Part shown: piece after piece, positions 53,871 through 64,000 of the stretch | Layout of the letters: the number at the start of each line of letters is the position of its first letter | Numbering within the stretch: the stretch's first letter is position 1 | Origin: Amblyomma americanum | Taxonomy: Eukaryota; Arthropoda; Arachnida; Ixodida; Ixodidae | NCBI RefSeq assembly: GCF_052857255.1 | Contig: NC_135507.1 | Location: 77,722,350 to 77,786,349 of the forward strand | Length of the DNA stretch: 64,000 bases | Direction of reading: 5' to 3' | The notes under the pieces: generated by a model | Told to the model about the DNA's origin: nothing | What the model saw: only the letters and a program-made list of their open reading frames with translations | Databases searched by the model: none | Translations under genes and position numbers: made by a program

Positions 53871-54209
53871 TTAGTGAATACCTTGCATGGTCATGGTATG
53901 TTTGCTGATGCAAGCTGTGCTACTCTTGCACCGAAAAATTCTTTGGTTCAGCTCATCCCGCTGTCTGTGGTATAGGAAATTCTTCTTGAACTCTTTTATT
54001 ACCTGTAGAGTAATTTCATCACTATGTGCTAATTTCGCGCTCTTTAACGCACGGGAGGCGTTGCAGTGAATTTTAGAACAAGAAAAATTGATGATGATGA
54101 CTGCCAGCGCCAAAACCCAGAGCATTATTACGGACGGAATGGTGTTCGTACCCTCGTGGTAGTCAGAATGGTAGTCGGCATTGTTTCGTGGTAGTCGGCA
54201 TGGTTTCAT
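53871..54209 (-). CDS. Putative small secreted or membrane protein, first exon (copy 2)
   Basis: Counterpart of 27,697-28,035 with the same length. The first 85 or so codons, including MLWVLALAVIIINFSCSK, are identical at the nucleotide level. Three differences near the end change Ser to Phe, Arg to Thr and Ile to Thr. The GTATTC donor is kept. Family unknown. Confidence 0.35.
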   Translation of the reverse strand: MKPCRLPRNNADYHSDYHEGTNTIPSVIMLWVLALAVIIINFSCSKIHCNASRALKSAKLAHSDEITLQVIKEFKKNFLYHRQRDELNQRIFRCKSSTACISKHTMTMQGIH

Positions 54210-55084
54210 CTTCAGCTGAGTAGAACAACAACCCGGTTAATAAATAATTTTATTCACTAGTGGAATAATTTGGACATTTCCCGTAATAAACGCTCAAATA
54301 ATTATGGGACACCTTCGTCATCACCTCGAAAGCGACCCGCGCCACTCACGCCGGACGTCCATGAGAAGTCATCGCTCGGAATGTTCACGAAAATTTCCTT
54401 TCGTGTGCCGTGTGCATTTTAAGTCCTCTGTCTTCACTTTGTTCATTGCATTTACTCGGCTGAAAGTCCGGCATCAAATGCGCATTTTTTTCTCATCGCA
54501 CTCCTATCTTGGCGAGCTCTGACTGATTTCTGAAGCATGAAGAGTGAAACAGGTGAATTGTCTTCACTGTAATTTGCAGAATCGCCTAACTGCCAGCCTC
54601 AGCGGAGTAACAATCCAACCAGCTGAATACAGACACTAAACCATTGAATTTTCCATGATTAAAGAAATTAAGTTTCTAGCCATATTTGGTGGATGATCAC
54701 AAGCCATGCAGGGGCAGATGGCATCTAGCATATTGTGCTAGGCAGCAAAATTTGCAAGAAAAGAAATTTTCTTTTCAATGGTAGTGAACCACCTAGCTTC
54801 GCTACATGCATTGTAGACGTTCAAGTTCACCTATTTGCAAGAATGCAGGTTTCAATGAATAAATGGAACCTTCACATGATAAGCTCAGGATTATTTCGTT
54901 CACATAGCGGTTGATGATTTTCGCTATATCATTGTTGCTCCTGAATTCAACTGGTATTAAGCAGCAATCCACATGTCTAAACAACTGAAAGTTAATGTGA
55001 GAATTTCAGAGGCAGACACAATGTTAACGTGACAGCATTAAGGAGCTCGTGTCGCAGCAAAGCCGATGTCGTCGGCGACGGCCG
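54210..55084. other. No recognisable gene (copy 2)
   Basis: Counterpart of 28,036-28,964, lacking one of the two 78-base units. Confidence 0.35.
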
Positions 55085-55365
55085 TGGTGAAGAATCCCTC
55101 CTCGTCCTCGCAATGTACGCCGCTGCCCCAGCAAATAGCGCACGACCGCAGCGCAAGGAAAGCAAGGAAAGCCTGTCACATATTTCGGTGGGCAACCCGG
55201 ACCGCGCCCCGAGGGCAGGATAATGAAATAAAAATTGGTATTAAGGAAAGGAAGTGAGGCCTGTATCACATATCTCTCTCGACACATGAGCCGCGCCGTA
55301 AGGAAAGGAAAATTAAATGAAAATTGATTTTTATGGAAAGGAAATGACGCGTCTGACGTATATCT
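55085..55365 (-). repeat. Reversed SINE 3' tails in tandem (copy 2)
   Basis: Counterpart of 28,965-29,245 with the same three tails. Confidence 0.55.
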
Positions 55366-55900
55366 AGTTTGGGCGCAGTGGGGCCGTGAGGGCACGCAGG
55401 AATCACGCGGTGAGCAGCGAACAACGCAGCGCACATCCAAAACGCGTTCACCACGAAGCTTGCGGCTTGTTGCCCGTTCGTTCGGCGAGGAAGCTATGCT
55501 CGCGTTCGTGGAACAGGGTTTGTCGAGAACTATGTGCCGACGAACTGAGACGGCAACTTGAGTCCCGCGCGTTTCGGCAAGGCGCCTGGCATCGCTTTTA
55601 CGTGTTTGCCGCTCCGCGCGTCCGTTTCACCGTACATAGCAGAGCGATTTGTCTTACGGGTAAGGCGTCGCGCCGAACGGGCGATGGTGTTCCGTGGACT
55701 CCCTGGCAGTGCTGCAACATGCTGCCGTGTTCCACTCTTCAAGACGAAGCTTAAGTGCCGTACAAGATTTTTTTACAATGGGCATTATGAGGCGACGGTC
55801 ACGAAATTTGCAGTCCGCCAAGTCCACGAAGCTTCGGCCCTTCAGTGATAAGGGCACTTGACGTGTTCACATGACGAGAGTACACGCGGTCAATCCAGTC
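55366..55900. other. GC-rich segment (copy 2)
   Basis: Counterpart of 29,246-29,780; the 122-codon plus ORF (55,386-55,754) is unchanged in protein sequence. No domain recognised. Confidence 0.3.
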
Positions 55901-56557
55901 ACCTGAGGCAGCGTTTCGATAGAGCCGAACCGCAAAGGCGCCATTGTGCTGTGCGATGTCAGTGGACGTTAAAGACCCCCAGATGGTCGAAATTATTCCG
56001 AAGCCTTCCACTACGGCACCGTTTTTCTTCTTTTCTTAGTTCCGCCTTTATCCCTTCCCTTGCAGCGCAGTTCGGGTGTCCACCCAGATTTGTGAGACAG
56101 TGACTCCTCGTTGCCTTTCTTCAAAAACGTAAATTAATTGGTTGTTGAGGAAGGGAAGTGGTGCAGTATCTCACATCTATACGGACACCTATACTGCGCA
56201 GTAATGGAACGGATAAGGGAGGAACTGAAAGAAGGAAGGAAGAGGTGCCATAGTGGTGGGCTCCGGAATAATTTCGAGCACCTGGGTATCTTTAGTGTGC
56301 ACTGACTAATTTTTGTTTTCAGTTTTGCCGTGTTCATGTATTATAATGGAAATAATAGGTTATAGGAAAGAAAAGGCTCCCGTGTTCTGTGCTATTAAGT
56401 ATCCACAGGTGGTCTCAAATATTCCGGAAGTCTCCACTACGGCAGCTCCCTATTTCTTCTTTCAATACCACTTTCCTTCTTTCTCTTACGGTGCGGTTGG
56501 GGTGTCCACCGACATTGGACAATCCTTGCACCGTTTCCTTTCCTCAAACAACCTATT
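55901..56557. repeat. SINE cluster (copy 2): forward, reversed, forward
   Basis: Counterpart of 29,781-30,440 in the same arrangement. Confidence 0.65.
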
Positions 56558-58549
56558 TTTCGAAGGCAGGCCAGTTTTCATTGTACGGCACACGGCTGTG
56601 TATTTTTTTTCGATGTTCGTCATCAACAGGGTAAAGCAAAATGAAGAGTAACAATAATATCTCCTCTTCACCTAAATCTCCGATTCTAATGTGTCATTGA
56701 TTAAAACTTCGATGCAACGCCTCCAGTACACAATCAGCGTTGAAAGCAAGCAAGGGTTTCACTTATACGTTGAATTTGTTGAGCAAAAGCCTCTTGCTGG
56801 ACCACTGATTTTTTGCGCGCTGAATGCGCTAGCTAGCGGTTCCTAATCGAGTAAGCACCGGCTCCATGTGCGGTTTGCTCCTTCTGGCTGTGACGGACAC
56901 GAGCTTAAAAGCTGGTGTTGATGTTATCCCGGCCAGATATATCATGTGTTCCCATGTACCCTTTTTTGTGCACATTGGTATGGCGGTTAATTTTGCATCC
57001 ATAAACTTCCTTATTTAAGTTCACCTTGCAAATAAGGCGCGATAGCTTTAAAGTGTCCATGCGGTCGCTTGGGGATTCCTTGGCATATTATTACGCAGAT
57101 ATCGGTAGCCTTTCATGCGACATCACATGCTGCTGTATTACACGTAATCGCACATAATTCGTGGCGTTAATTAGTGACCCTTATAACTATGTTTTCCTTT
57201 AATGCCATTTGCGCACACTGCTGTGCGACGTCCTTGTACAAATCCTCTGTTTATTCTTCTGAACAAACATCCTGATTGGTGAAGAAGTAATGGCCGGCTC
57301 CCGACCGAAGGGACTCCGGTTCAATTCCGCTTGACAACCTTTGAAAGCCAAAGCTTTACTATCCCAGCGGCTCTGATTTCGCTGCGTCTGCACGAAAGAC
57401 CTTGAAGAGGAGGAGCGGACCTGCGAGGTCAACCACGTTACGCACCACGTCACTCGCAGCAGCTGCAGTCACGCACTCCGCCGTCGTCGCGGCGGCTGCG
57501 CGCTGCCTATCCGGTGTCTCGCTATGGACGAAACAAATCAGCCGGAGTCGACGTCCTTGAGAGTGGGTATTCGCACACGTCGGGCCGAGTCGATCACCCG
57601 GACGACATTGCCAACTGTGCGAGGGATTTAGCAATCGATGTATGGAGCGTAAACGCGCCAAACGCCCAGCCGAATGCAACGAAGGGCGGGAGCTTAGCCT
57701 GGCTCGACGGCGAGCGAAAAATGCCGAATGAAGACAGCGACGAGCCTTGTTAGCAGCCGTGGCGAAGACTGGCGAGCCGCTGGAAGTGAGTTTTCGCAGC
57801 GCGGAACCCGCAGCGACCCACGTGGTTCGCCTGTCTCTCAGACTGTGCTTCGGCCCGAAGAACCTTACAAAGTAACCTCACATGTAATCCGTGCTTTCGC
57901 ATGCATAGCCAGGGTTATCTGAGCTAAGCCGCAGCCATTTATTTTGTTTGTAGAGAACGTATTTTTCTACATCACTACACCTATTTCATGGATCGTAACT
58001 TCCCAGTCGCGCTGATGCCGGATTTTTCGCCGAACGGGACCATTAAAGTTTTTTGGTTTAATAGGTAATGCGTTATTAGTCAGCGCCTTGATGTCTTGTA
58101 AAATCAAGAAGGGTTGATATCGGTTGTATTTGATGGGAGTTGACAGGCGTAAATGTATTTCGTGTATTTTCTTAATGCTACTTACTAGATCTAACAACGT
58201 TTGCAATCCATTCTTGTCAGATAACTTACGCCGACGCCATAAAACCCAATTAGACGGCGGTACCACTCGCTTGCCGTCGACATCCTAATGGCACCGTGTA
58301 GGGGTAAAGTGGAAAAGAACTGCATGTAAGTGCACTCCGTCTATGTTGTCATCGAGCGCAGACCATCGGACGCGATATTGCTCTACCTTCCCTTTGCCTA
58401 CAAACCGCAGTTAAGGAGCCAGCCCCGTGGAACCCTTACCTCGTAAACGTCAGGGAGGCCACATGACAACGCTCGACGCAGTATTGCAGGACGTCACCGA
58501 TGAGGACAACATCGAAGTCGCCGCCTACCTGCACTCCACTCTAAGCACG
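56558..58549. other. No firm gene; possible STPR-like remnant at 57,511-57,922 (copy 2)
   Basis: Counterpart of 30,441-32,439. The basic segment from about 57,643 (ERKRAKRPAECNEGRELSLA) and its TGA are unchanged. One internal segment (TGATAGCTGGTATGG in copy 1) is shortened here near 56,978. Confidence 0.3.
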
Positions 58550-59175
58550 GGTACGCCAGTATGAGAGTAGGGAAGGGAGTATACTTCGTTGGAATCTAGG
58601 CATAGGTAAAATCCAGATGTGTACGTTAAGAGACAAGGACGGCAATGTCATTAGAAATATGGATAGGATCGTTACTGTAGCCGAAGGGGTCTACACAAAT
58701 CTATAGAGTAGCCATTTTAGTCAGAACGTTATTGATAGAGACAGTAGCGCACAGCAAAGCGACGAGGCCGGAGAAAGAAAGACAGAGCATTAAACGACAG
58801 GTTAGAAACGCGGAACGTAAATATTGGACAAATTCAATGGGAAAGAAGCATGGCGGAGAGTGATATTGATACTAGAAATAGCACATCAGGAAGGAAGCAG
58901 CTAGGTCAGGATGTCTTAATTAGAATGCGCAGATATAAAAAGAAATTTAACGAAGATGACACGTTCGCTGTGTGCGGTAAATCTGTAGTAACAATCGGAC
59001 ACTTCATCTAAAATGTGATGGTATCCATCTCGCTGTCGATGCTGCTAAAGTCACTCTTCCTGAGGCCCTAGGGTTCGTAGATACCAATAGTCATGCAAAT
59101 AAATCTGCGGTGGAAATTAGCAAAAAGCGATTGGAAGATTGGTGGATTAAAAGCAGAAAGGTGACATAGGCTTAA
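58550..59175 (+). pseudogene. RTE-like LINE fragment (copy 2)
   Basis: Counterpart of 32,440-33,060, with the frame LRDKDGNVIRNMDRIVTVAE followed by stops. Confidence 0.4.
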
Positions 59176-60350
59176 AAGTGTAGGACGACGTATTTAAAGG
59201 AAATGGCGAATTTTATTTACAACAGAGTTAAATAAAAATAAAGGGAAAAAAAGCTGAGCATGGCGGCAACTGCCATCACCTCGTTTCAAAGGGGACGCTT
59301 CTACGTTAATCTCTTCATCCAACCATCCACCCAAGGCAAACGCAGAAGCCTACATGTACCCCCTTGCTTAAAACAGCCTAAAACGGGCGTCAGACACAAT
59401 GGGCGGCGATTTCTGGCCGCCATTTTGTTCCCCAACACCTGCTATGTATTGGCAGTGTAGCCGAGGCTGGAGTAAAGTCCCTCCGCGACGTTTTCTGTGG
59501 ACCAGGCTCTAGGCTGGAGGACAAGCCCACAAAAGAGCACAAAGGGGATTGGGCAGATGGACTTGGGAGCATTCTGTAGAGGACCCTGTTTCCAGAAGAA
59601 AAAAAAGGAAAGCCTGAGTGCAGTGCTGAGGGGGGAATTGTATAAACACCCACGCCCATATCCAACACCCTCTAGAGAATTTGAAAAGGCCTGAGTACTG
59701 CTCCCGTGACCTCACGAAAAGAGGCCAGCAGTCGCGTTGCTGGTGGTGGAGTTTGTGGAATCGCGGCTGGGACCACCTAACATAAATAAGCATCCATTAA
59801 TCAATCCATACTTTTTCTTCTACTAAACCCTATAATAAAGATCTGGCACTTTACGAGACATACACTTAGAGGCAATAGCCATTAACCAGCTTTGTAAAGG
59901 TTGTTTATAGAAACTAATCTCAGCAACTCTGTCGCGTTGTCGTCTTTATCATTATACGTTTATCTTTGCACATTCCTTTAAATAAATTTACCTCTATTTT
60001 AAAACCTTTCCCTTCCTTATTTCTATACCTACAATTTTATGGAGCGCAGCTGTACTGAGAAATGAAACACACTCGATTCGCTTAAAGGTGCGTATGCAGT
60101 TTTATTGGGGGACACATGTATTTATTATAATTTTGCTCTCAAGACAAATATATACACTTCCGCCGTCCACCTAATTACAACATAGCAAGCAGATGTCTTC
60201 GTTTGTGGATTTCAGACTTCGATTGGGGTCGACAAAGCTGTTCTCAATGCTCATAAGTAGCTCCCCTGCTGATTTCTTGCTGTTTTGCTACAGATGTAAT
60301 GGAGAAATTGGTCCCCATTTTCATTATCGGCGTCTTTACAAAGTAAACTG
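59176..60350. other. No recognisable gene (copy 2)
   Basis: Counterpart of 33,061-34,225. A short insertion (GGAGCGCAGCTG at about 60,041) distinguishes it from copy 1. Confidence 0.3.
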
Positions 60351-61078
60351 TCATGATAAAATCAGCTTTTCCTGCAACTGCATTTTTGATGCCGGGAGCT
60401 TGGTCTTCAATAAGTGCACTAAATTAACGTTCATTTGCTTAGATAATATGCTATAATGTATCTGGCTGGTTACATATTCTGTCAAGTTTATAATCTTATC
60501 TGCTTCCTGCTCTTTGTAAAATATTTCGGCAGACTCTTCAAGCGCTTTTTTCAAAGCAGCAGCCTCAAGACGCGTTCGCTAGAATTCGAGGACATCCCTT
60601 GAGACGCATGGCTTAGAAAGATCACACGGGCATTCTGGAAGCTTTGATGGGATTGTGGCTTTGTGAAAGCGGCGCAGTTGTGGTGCTCTCTGCAAGCTCG
60701 TCGATGTAGTGGCCTTCTCGAACGAGTGAAGTTCGCAAACCTAGAGGGAAGTTCAATTTTGTTTAAAAAGCGGCGGTAACATAGCAAGAGAGCTCTCCCT
60801 TGAAATGCTGGATTCGCTGCTTACAACTGAAAACAAAATCATTCTGGTTTACCGACATTCTTCTACAATGCAGCGCTGTCTATCCTAATTTTCAGAACAT
60901 AGTATTATTTGGAGACGTCTCAAACACCTTACCTTTGCGGTGACACCACGAAATTTGCTCGTGGTGTAGGCCTGCTCCAGGCGTTCTCTTCTTCACCCCG
61001 GGGAGACTTCAAAACGTGGTTTTTGGGCCCCGATTTGCAATTAATCCGGCAATTGGGCACGTAGCACTTGTTAGGCAT
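60351..61078 (-). pseudogene. THAP zinc-finger gene, minus strand (copy 2), nonsense mutation
   Basis: Exon 1 (61,078-60,933) is the same as in copy 1 (MPNKCYVPNCRINCKSGPKN). Exon 2 (60,740-60,351) has VCELHSFEKAT, keeping the CxxH pair. The helical tail (LKKALEESAEIFYKEQEADK) is in frame here, unlike copy 1, but a TAG at about 60,580 (TTCTAGCGAACG, where copy 1 has TTCTATCGAACG) stops the frame before it. So each copy carries a different disabling change. The exon 1/2 phase mismatch is shared. Confidence 0.6.
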
Positions 61079-62518
61079 ATCCTGGCAGGAGGGTAATCCA
61101 CATTTCGCTCCAATTAATGCAGTAGACATCACCTTGGCAGACAAACAACCGCAAGCGCAGCACAAGGTGCAGACTATGCATGCACGGTCAGCGTACAGAA
61201 ACAAAGTGCGTTCGGAAGCATGTCGCCACGTGCCACAACTTCGCTTTCCCGTAGGCAATCAAAAGAATGTCACGTGTTTGGCGAACCGATCGCATTGTCG
61301 TCGCTGCAGTACCCCACTCCGACTTCTCGGATTAGGTAAGGTTCGCCAATGTTTACCTTCCTGGCCTCATCTGCAACACCCCCACATCGCGCATGGCTTC
61401 GAAACTTGCTGCACGGAACTTGTTTGTAGGCCTCTTTTGCGTGGCATAGCTCTTGGAAGGAAGGAAGAGCCTGCAGGCCTTAAGTTCTTTAGGCGTTGTT
61501 GCCATATCTCCCCTGTCCGCCCCCCTCCATCCCCCCCACGCTTTTGTTAGAGGGGAGGGAATTTGGAAGAAAAGGATGCTGTAGCTACGGGAGCTTGCAA
61601 GTCGGCATTGCGCCTTTTATAAGAGTAGCACAGCACAGCGCGATGTCAAAAGCGGCTGGCAGCTGACCAGCGATCAGCCCCTCTTTCTCCTGCGCCATAT
61701 CCCCAGGGCACGCAAAAGTGGAAGTACCTGTAGGCTCCCCATACAAAAGCAGCTCACCGTGCTATATGAGGTGGGTATCAAGATGGCACGGTTTTTACGA
61801 AAGCAGCAAAAGTGGCAACACTGAAGTTTAGGGCGCATCATCAAGGGGCACATCAAAGTATGTCCCCACTCTAAGCAAGGCGGTACATAAACGCTCCCTA
61901 CAGCGTACCAGTAAGCGAGAAATTTCAAGTGGCCCTGTCCCAGCGGGATTCAGCGGTTTGCCGCCAAGGTGTGCCCGCTAGGTCTGGCGACCAGCCCACT
62001 CTTCCCAACGTTTCGGTAGGGTGGCCAGAATACTTCCGGCTGCTGTCAATTTCTCTCATTGTGACCGATTTCTATGACGCCATCATTAATCCGATTAAGT
62101 CCTAGTTAATCCATATTCTATTGCCACCCCCTGTGATTTAACCCTAGCCATTCTAATGTAACCGGTCAGCGGAGAGAGGGTGGGAATGAGTCAAGGACAC
62201 GGTGTAAGAATAACATACTGATGTCTTGCCACTCTCTCCCCGCCGCGCGCGAGAGCGCCGCCCGCTCGCGGCCACAATATGTTCGGGGGGGGGGGGGGGG
62301 GGGGGGGGGGTTGCCATGTAAAGCGGTCGCCAACTTAGAGGGCGCTGCGAAAGGCGGGCCCAAACTAAGCGGCACTGCGCACGTGTTTTTGACACATTTC
62401 TGACTGTGCGGATGCACTTTTGAACTGTATTCAACGCGTTCTTTTATTTTATTTTGCACCAAGACCTTGTGTTTGGCTATCGTCGGCAGAGTAGCCCACA
62501 GCTGGTGAGTGCTGCGCA
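61079..62518. other. Interval between head-to-head THAP frames (copy 2)
   Basis: Counterpart of 34,953-36,384. The G run is longer here: 26 G at 62,285-62,310, against 16 in copy 1. An added TTTTA unit near 62,450 is another length difference. Confidence 0.4.
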
Positions 62519-63187
62519 ATGGGAAGAAAGTGCTTCGTGCCGAACTGCAATTCGGGCTACCGGACTTGTGCGCAGCGTGTGCCATCATTCAAAGCCCCTT
62601 CCGACAATGTTCGCTTGAAGAAGTGGCGCCGTGCGATTCCTAGGGCAGAGCGGACATTAATGCCCACTGACCATGTCTGCGCCAAGCACTTTGCAGGGGA
62701 CGCGATATCCCGGGCATATTACGCGGAGCTCGATGGAAGAGTGCTACTTGACGCGGGAAAGAGCCTTGTGCTTTCCAGAGATGCAGTTCCTACCTTATTT
62801 CCGACCTGTCCCAAGTATCTCACGCGGCCAGAGAGACACTGAAAGCCACCTCGGGAGAGGAAACCTCCTGCGCAAGCATCCAAGCGACGTCGGCCGAAAG
62901 TCAACAACAACGGTGCGATGCAGCCTCTCCAAGCTTCCTTGCCTGCTGTGATGCCTGCAGATCCGGAAACAGCCTTGGAGCCAGCGGTTAAGCGACAGCA
63001 TCTTGACTCTGACTCTGCCACTCCGATGTCATGTCTGGCACTTGATGGTGCTTCAACAAATACACCGCCTCACCCTTTAGCCTCCAGTGGAAAGGGTCTT
63101 ATTGAAAATTGTGCCCGTTCTATGATCATTCGCAACGGAATAAAGATGCCGTTTTCTCAAGCTTTCGTGTTGGGTTATGGCCCATGA
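62519..63187 (+). pseudogene. THAP zinc-finger frame, plus strand (copy 2), one in-frame stop
   Basis: MGRKCFVPNCNSGYRTCAQR begins a complete THAP domain: C5 and C10, W36, then RTLMPTDHVCAKHF with C54 and H57. After KYLTRPERH an in-frame TGA (62,840-62,842) occurs, and the same frame then stays open with a basic PPAQASKRRRPK segment, likely nuclear localisation, and a Ser/Pro-rich region to TGA at 63,187. The gene may be a host regulator or the N-terminus of a THAP-type transposase; no catalytic domain is in the window. The TGA is shared with copy 1, so it predates the duplication. If real, translation may start a shorter product or the locus is dead. Confidence 0.6.
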
Positions 63188-64000
63188 TCCGACGCACCCT
63201 TTCATTCCGTCTGATACATTTCCGGCGTGAGAAAGTTTTTGCCTAAAACCTAAGTCGCTAACAGCCACGCTTTACTACTGCGCTGCATCTTGAAAATTAG
63301 CCCGCAACAATGTTTGAACGGTCTTCATGTAGAGTGAAGAAGGAACGATAAGCTTGAAGCAAAAAACTTTCCGGTGCAATAACTTTCTTCCCTTGTGAGC
63401 GGAAATGGGCGCGAGACCACACTTATATTTATTATGCTTAGATATATGATTAGAGCGAATTAAACATGAATTGAGGCAAAAAGCGAAAGGTGAATTAGCT
63501 TCGAGTGCGGCTCGGCCGAGTCCATATCATAAACTGCTTTACACAAGATAAATTCTTGCAAACAAAATTTTAGGGCTGCCACACTACTGATTTTAATTTC
63601 AAGCAAAGAATTTCCTTACAGTTTTCAATTCAATTCCCGCCACCAAAGCGAAAATCGAGCTTGGGCAGCGGAATCTCAAGGCGCCAGAACCGCTCAACTG
63701 GATGGATGGATGGATGGATGTATTGATGGATACGGCTGAACCCTTTAAATCGGGCGGTGGCTCAAGCCACCTAGCCATAGCATGAAAATTTACTGTTCGC
63801 TTGATTTTAGACACCAATCATTATACCTTCGCTTGGTTACTTCTACCCGCTTAAAATCTACTTTCCCTTCACTGTCCTTAAACCATAATGCCTTGGATAA
63901 ATCAACTCCGCTGCTTTGCACTGACATTGGCGCCATCTGTCGGTTTGCAGCCGAACTGCAAGGAGCGCTCCGCCACGGCCGAACATAAACGGGACGCTCC
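63188..64000. other. No recognisable gene; (GGAT)n microsatellite
   Basis: AT-rich sequence outside the duplication. A (TGGA)n tract at about 63,698-63,730 is followed by GGCTGAACCCTTTAAATCGG and GGTGGCTCAAGCCACCTAGC; this may be another LINE 3' end with a microsatellite tail, but no coding part is visible. Confidence 0.35.

Larger units (their letters stand above)
43667..62917 (+). repeat. Direct duplication, copy 2 (with a 5.1-kb Gypsy inside)
   Basis: Same unit and orientation as 22,617-36,762. The only large difference is the LTR element at 47,987-53,105. On the right, the THAP frame present in both copies continues past 62,917 only here, so this copy holds the original right flank. Within it, corresponding features are listed separately. 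Confidence 0.9.

Overview
This is eukaryotic DNA dominated by transposable elements, most likely from a hard tick (Ixodidae, probably Metastriata). I infer this from many copies of a tRNA-headed SINE that resembles the tick Ruka family (box-like head, a GCGATGTCAGTGCACGTTAAAG core, a GGTGGTCGAAATT block), from antisense RTE-like and I-like LINE pieces of a type I associate with ticks, from Penelope-like elements with GIY-YIG domains, and from intron-bearing genes with GT..AG junctions. There is no operon structure, no prokaryotic signal, no rRNA and no free-standing tRNA gene. The taxon is an inference; no marker gene is present.

Layout. 1-4.8 kb holds the 3' part of a three-exon Tnp2-like (EnSpm/CACTA-type) transposase gene whose splice junctions keep one open frame. 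4.8-7.2 kb holds two TTAA-flanked inverted-repeat elements, the second inside an antisense RTE-like LINE fragment. 8.64-9.18 kb is a minisatellite. 10-15.5 kb is a decayed I-like LINE on the minus strand. 16.5-17.3 kb has a small methyl-CpG-binding-domain remnant. 17.3-24.2 kb contains LINE and Penelope fragments and a three-level nest (LINE-A, split by a SINE, split by a 4-kb minus-strand CR1/L2-like LINE-B, itself carrying a 173-bp hairpin insertion).

The main structure is a direct duplication of about 14.1 kb: copy 1 at 22,617-36,762 and copy 2 at 43,667-62,917, nearly identical by eye. Copy 1 keeps the original left flank (LINE-B continues) and copy 2 keeps the original right flank (a THAP reading frame continues), as expected of a tandem duplication. 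The 6.9-kb stretch between them starts and ends with fragments of two different Penelope-like elements and holds one likely signal-peptide exon. Copy 2 was later hit by a complete 5.1-kb Ty3/Gypsy element (47,987-53,105) with apparently identical 154-bp LTRs, an ATAT target duplication visible against the empty site in copy 1, a GGGAAAC frameshift heptamer plus stem-loop at the gag stop, and one in-frame stop in reverse transcriptase.

Inside the duplicated unit are two head-to-head THAP zinc-finger reading frames, each with different lesions in the two copies, and a small minus-strand ORF with a signal-peptide-like start. No single pathway links these genes: most of the window is nested mobile DNA, and the host-like content is small, partial and mostly decaying.
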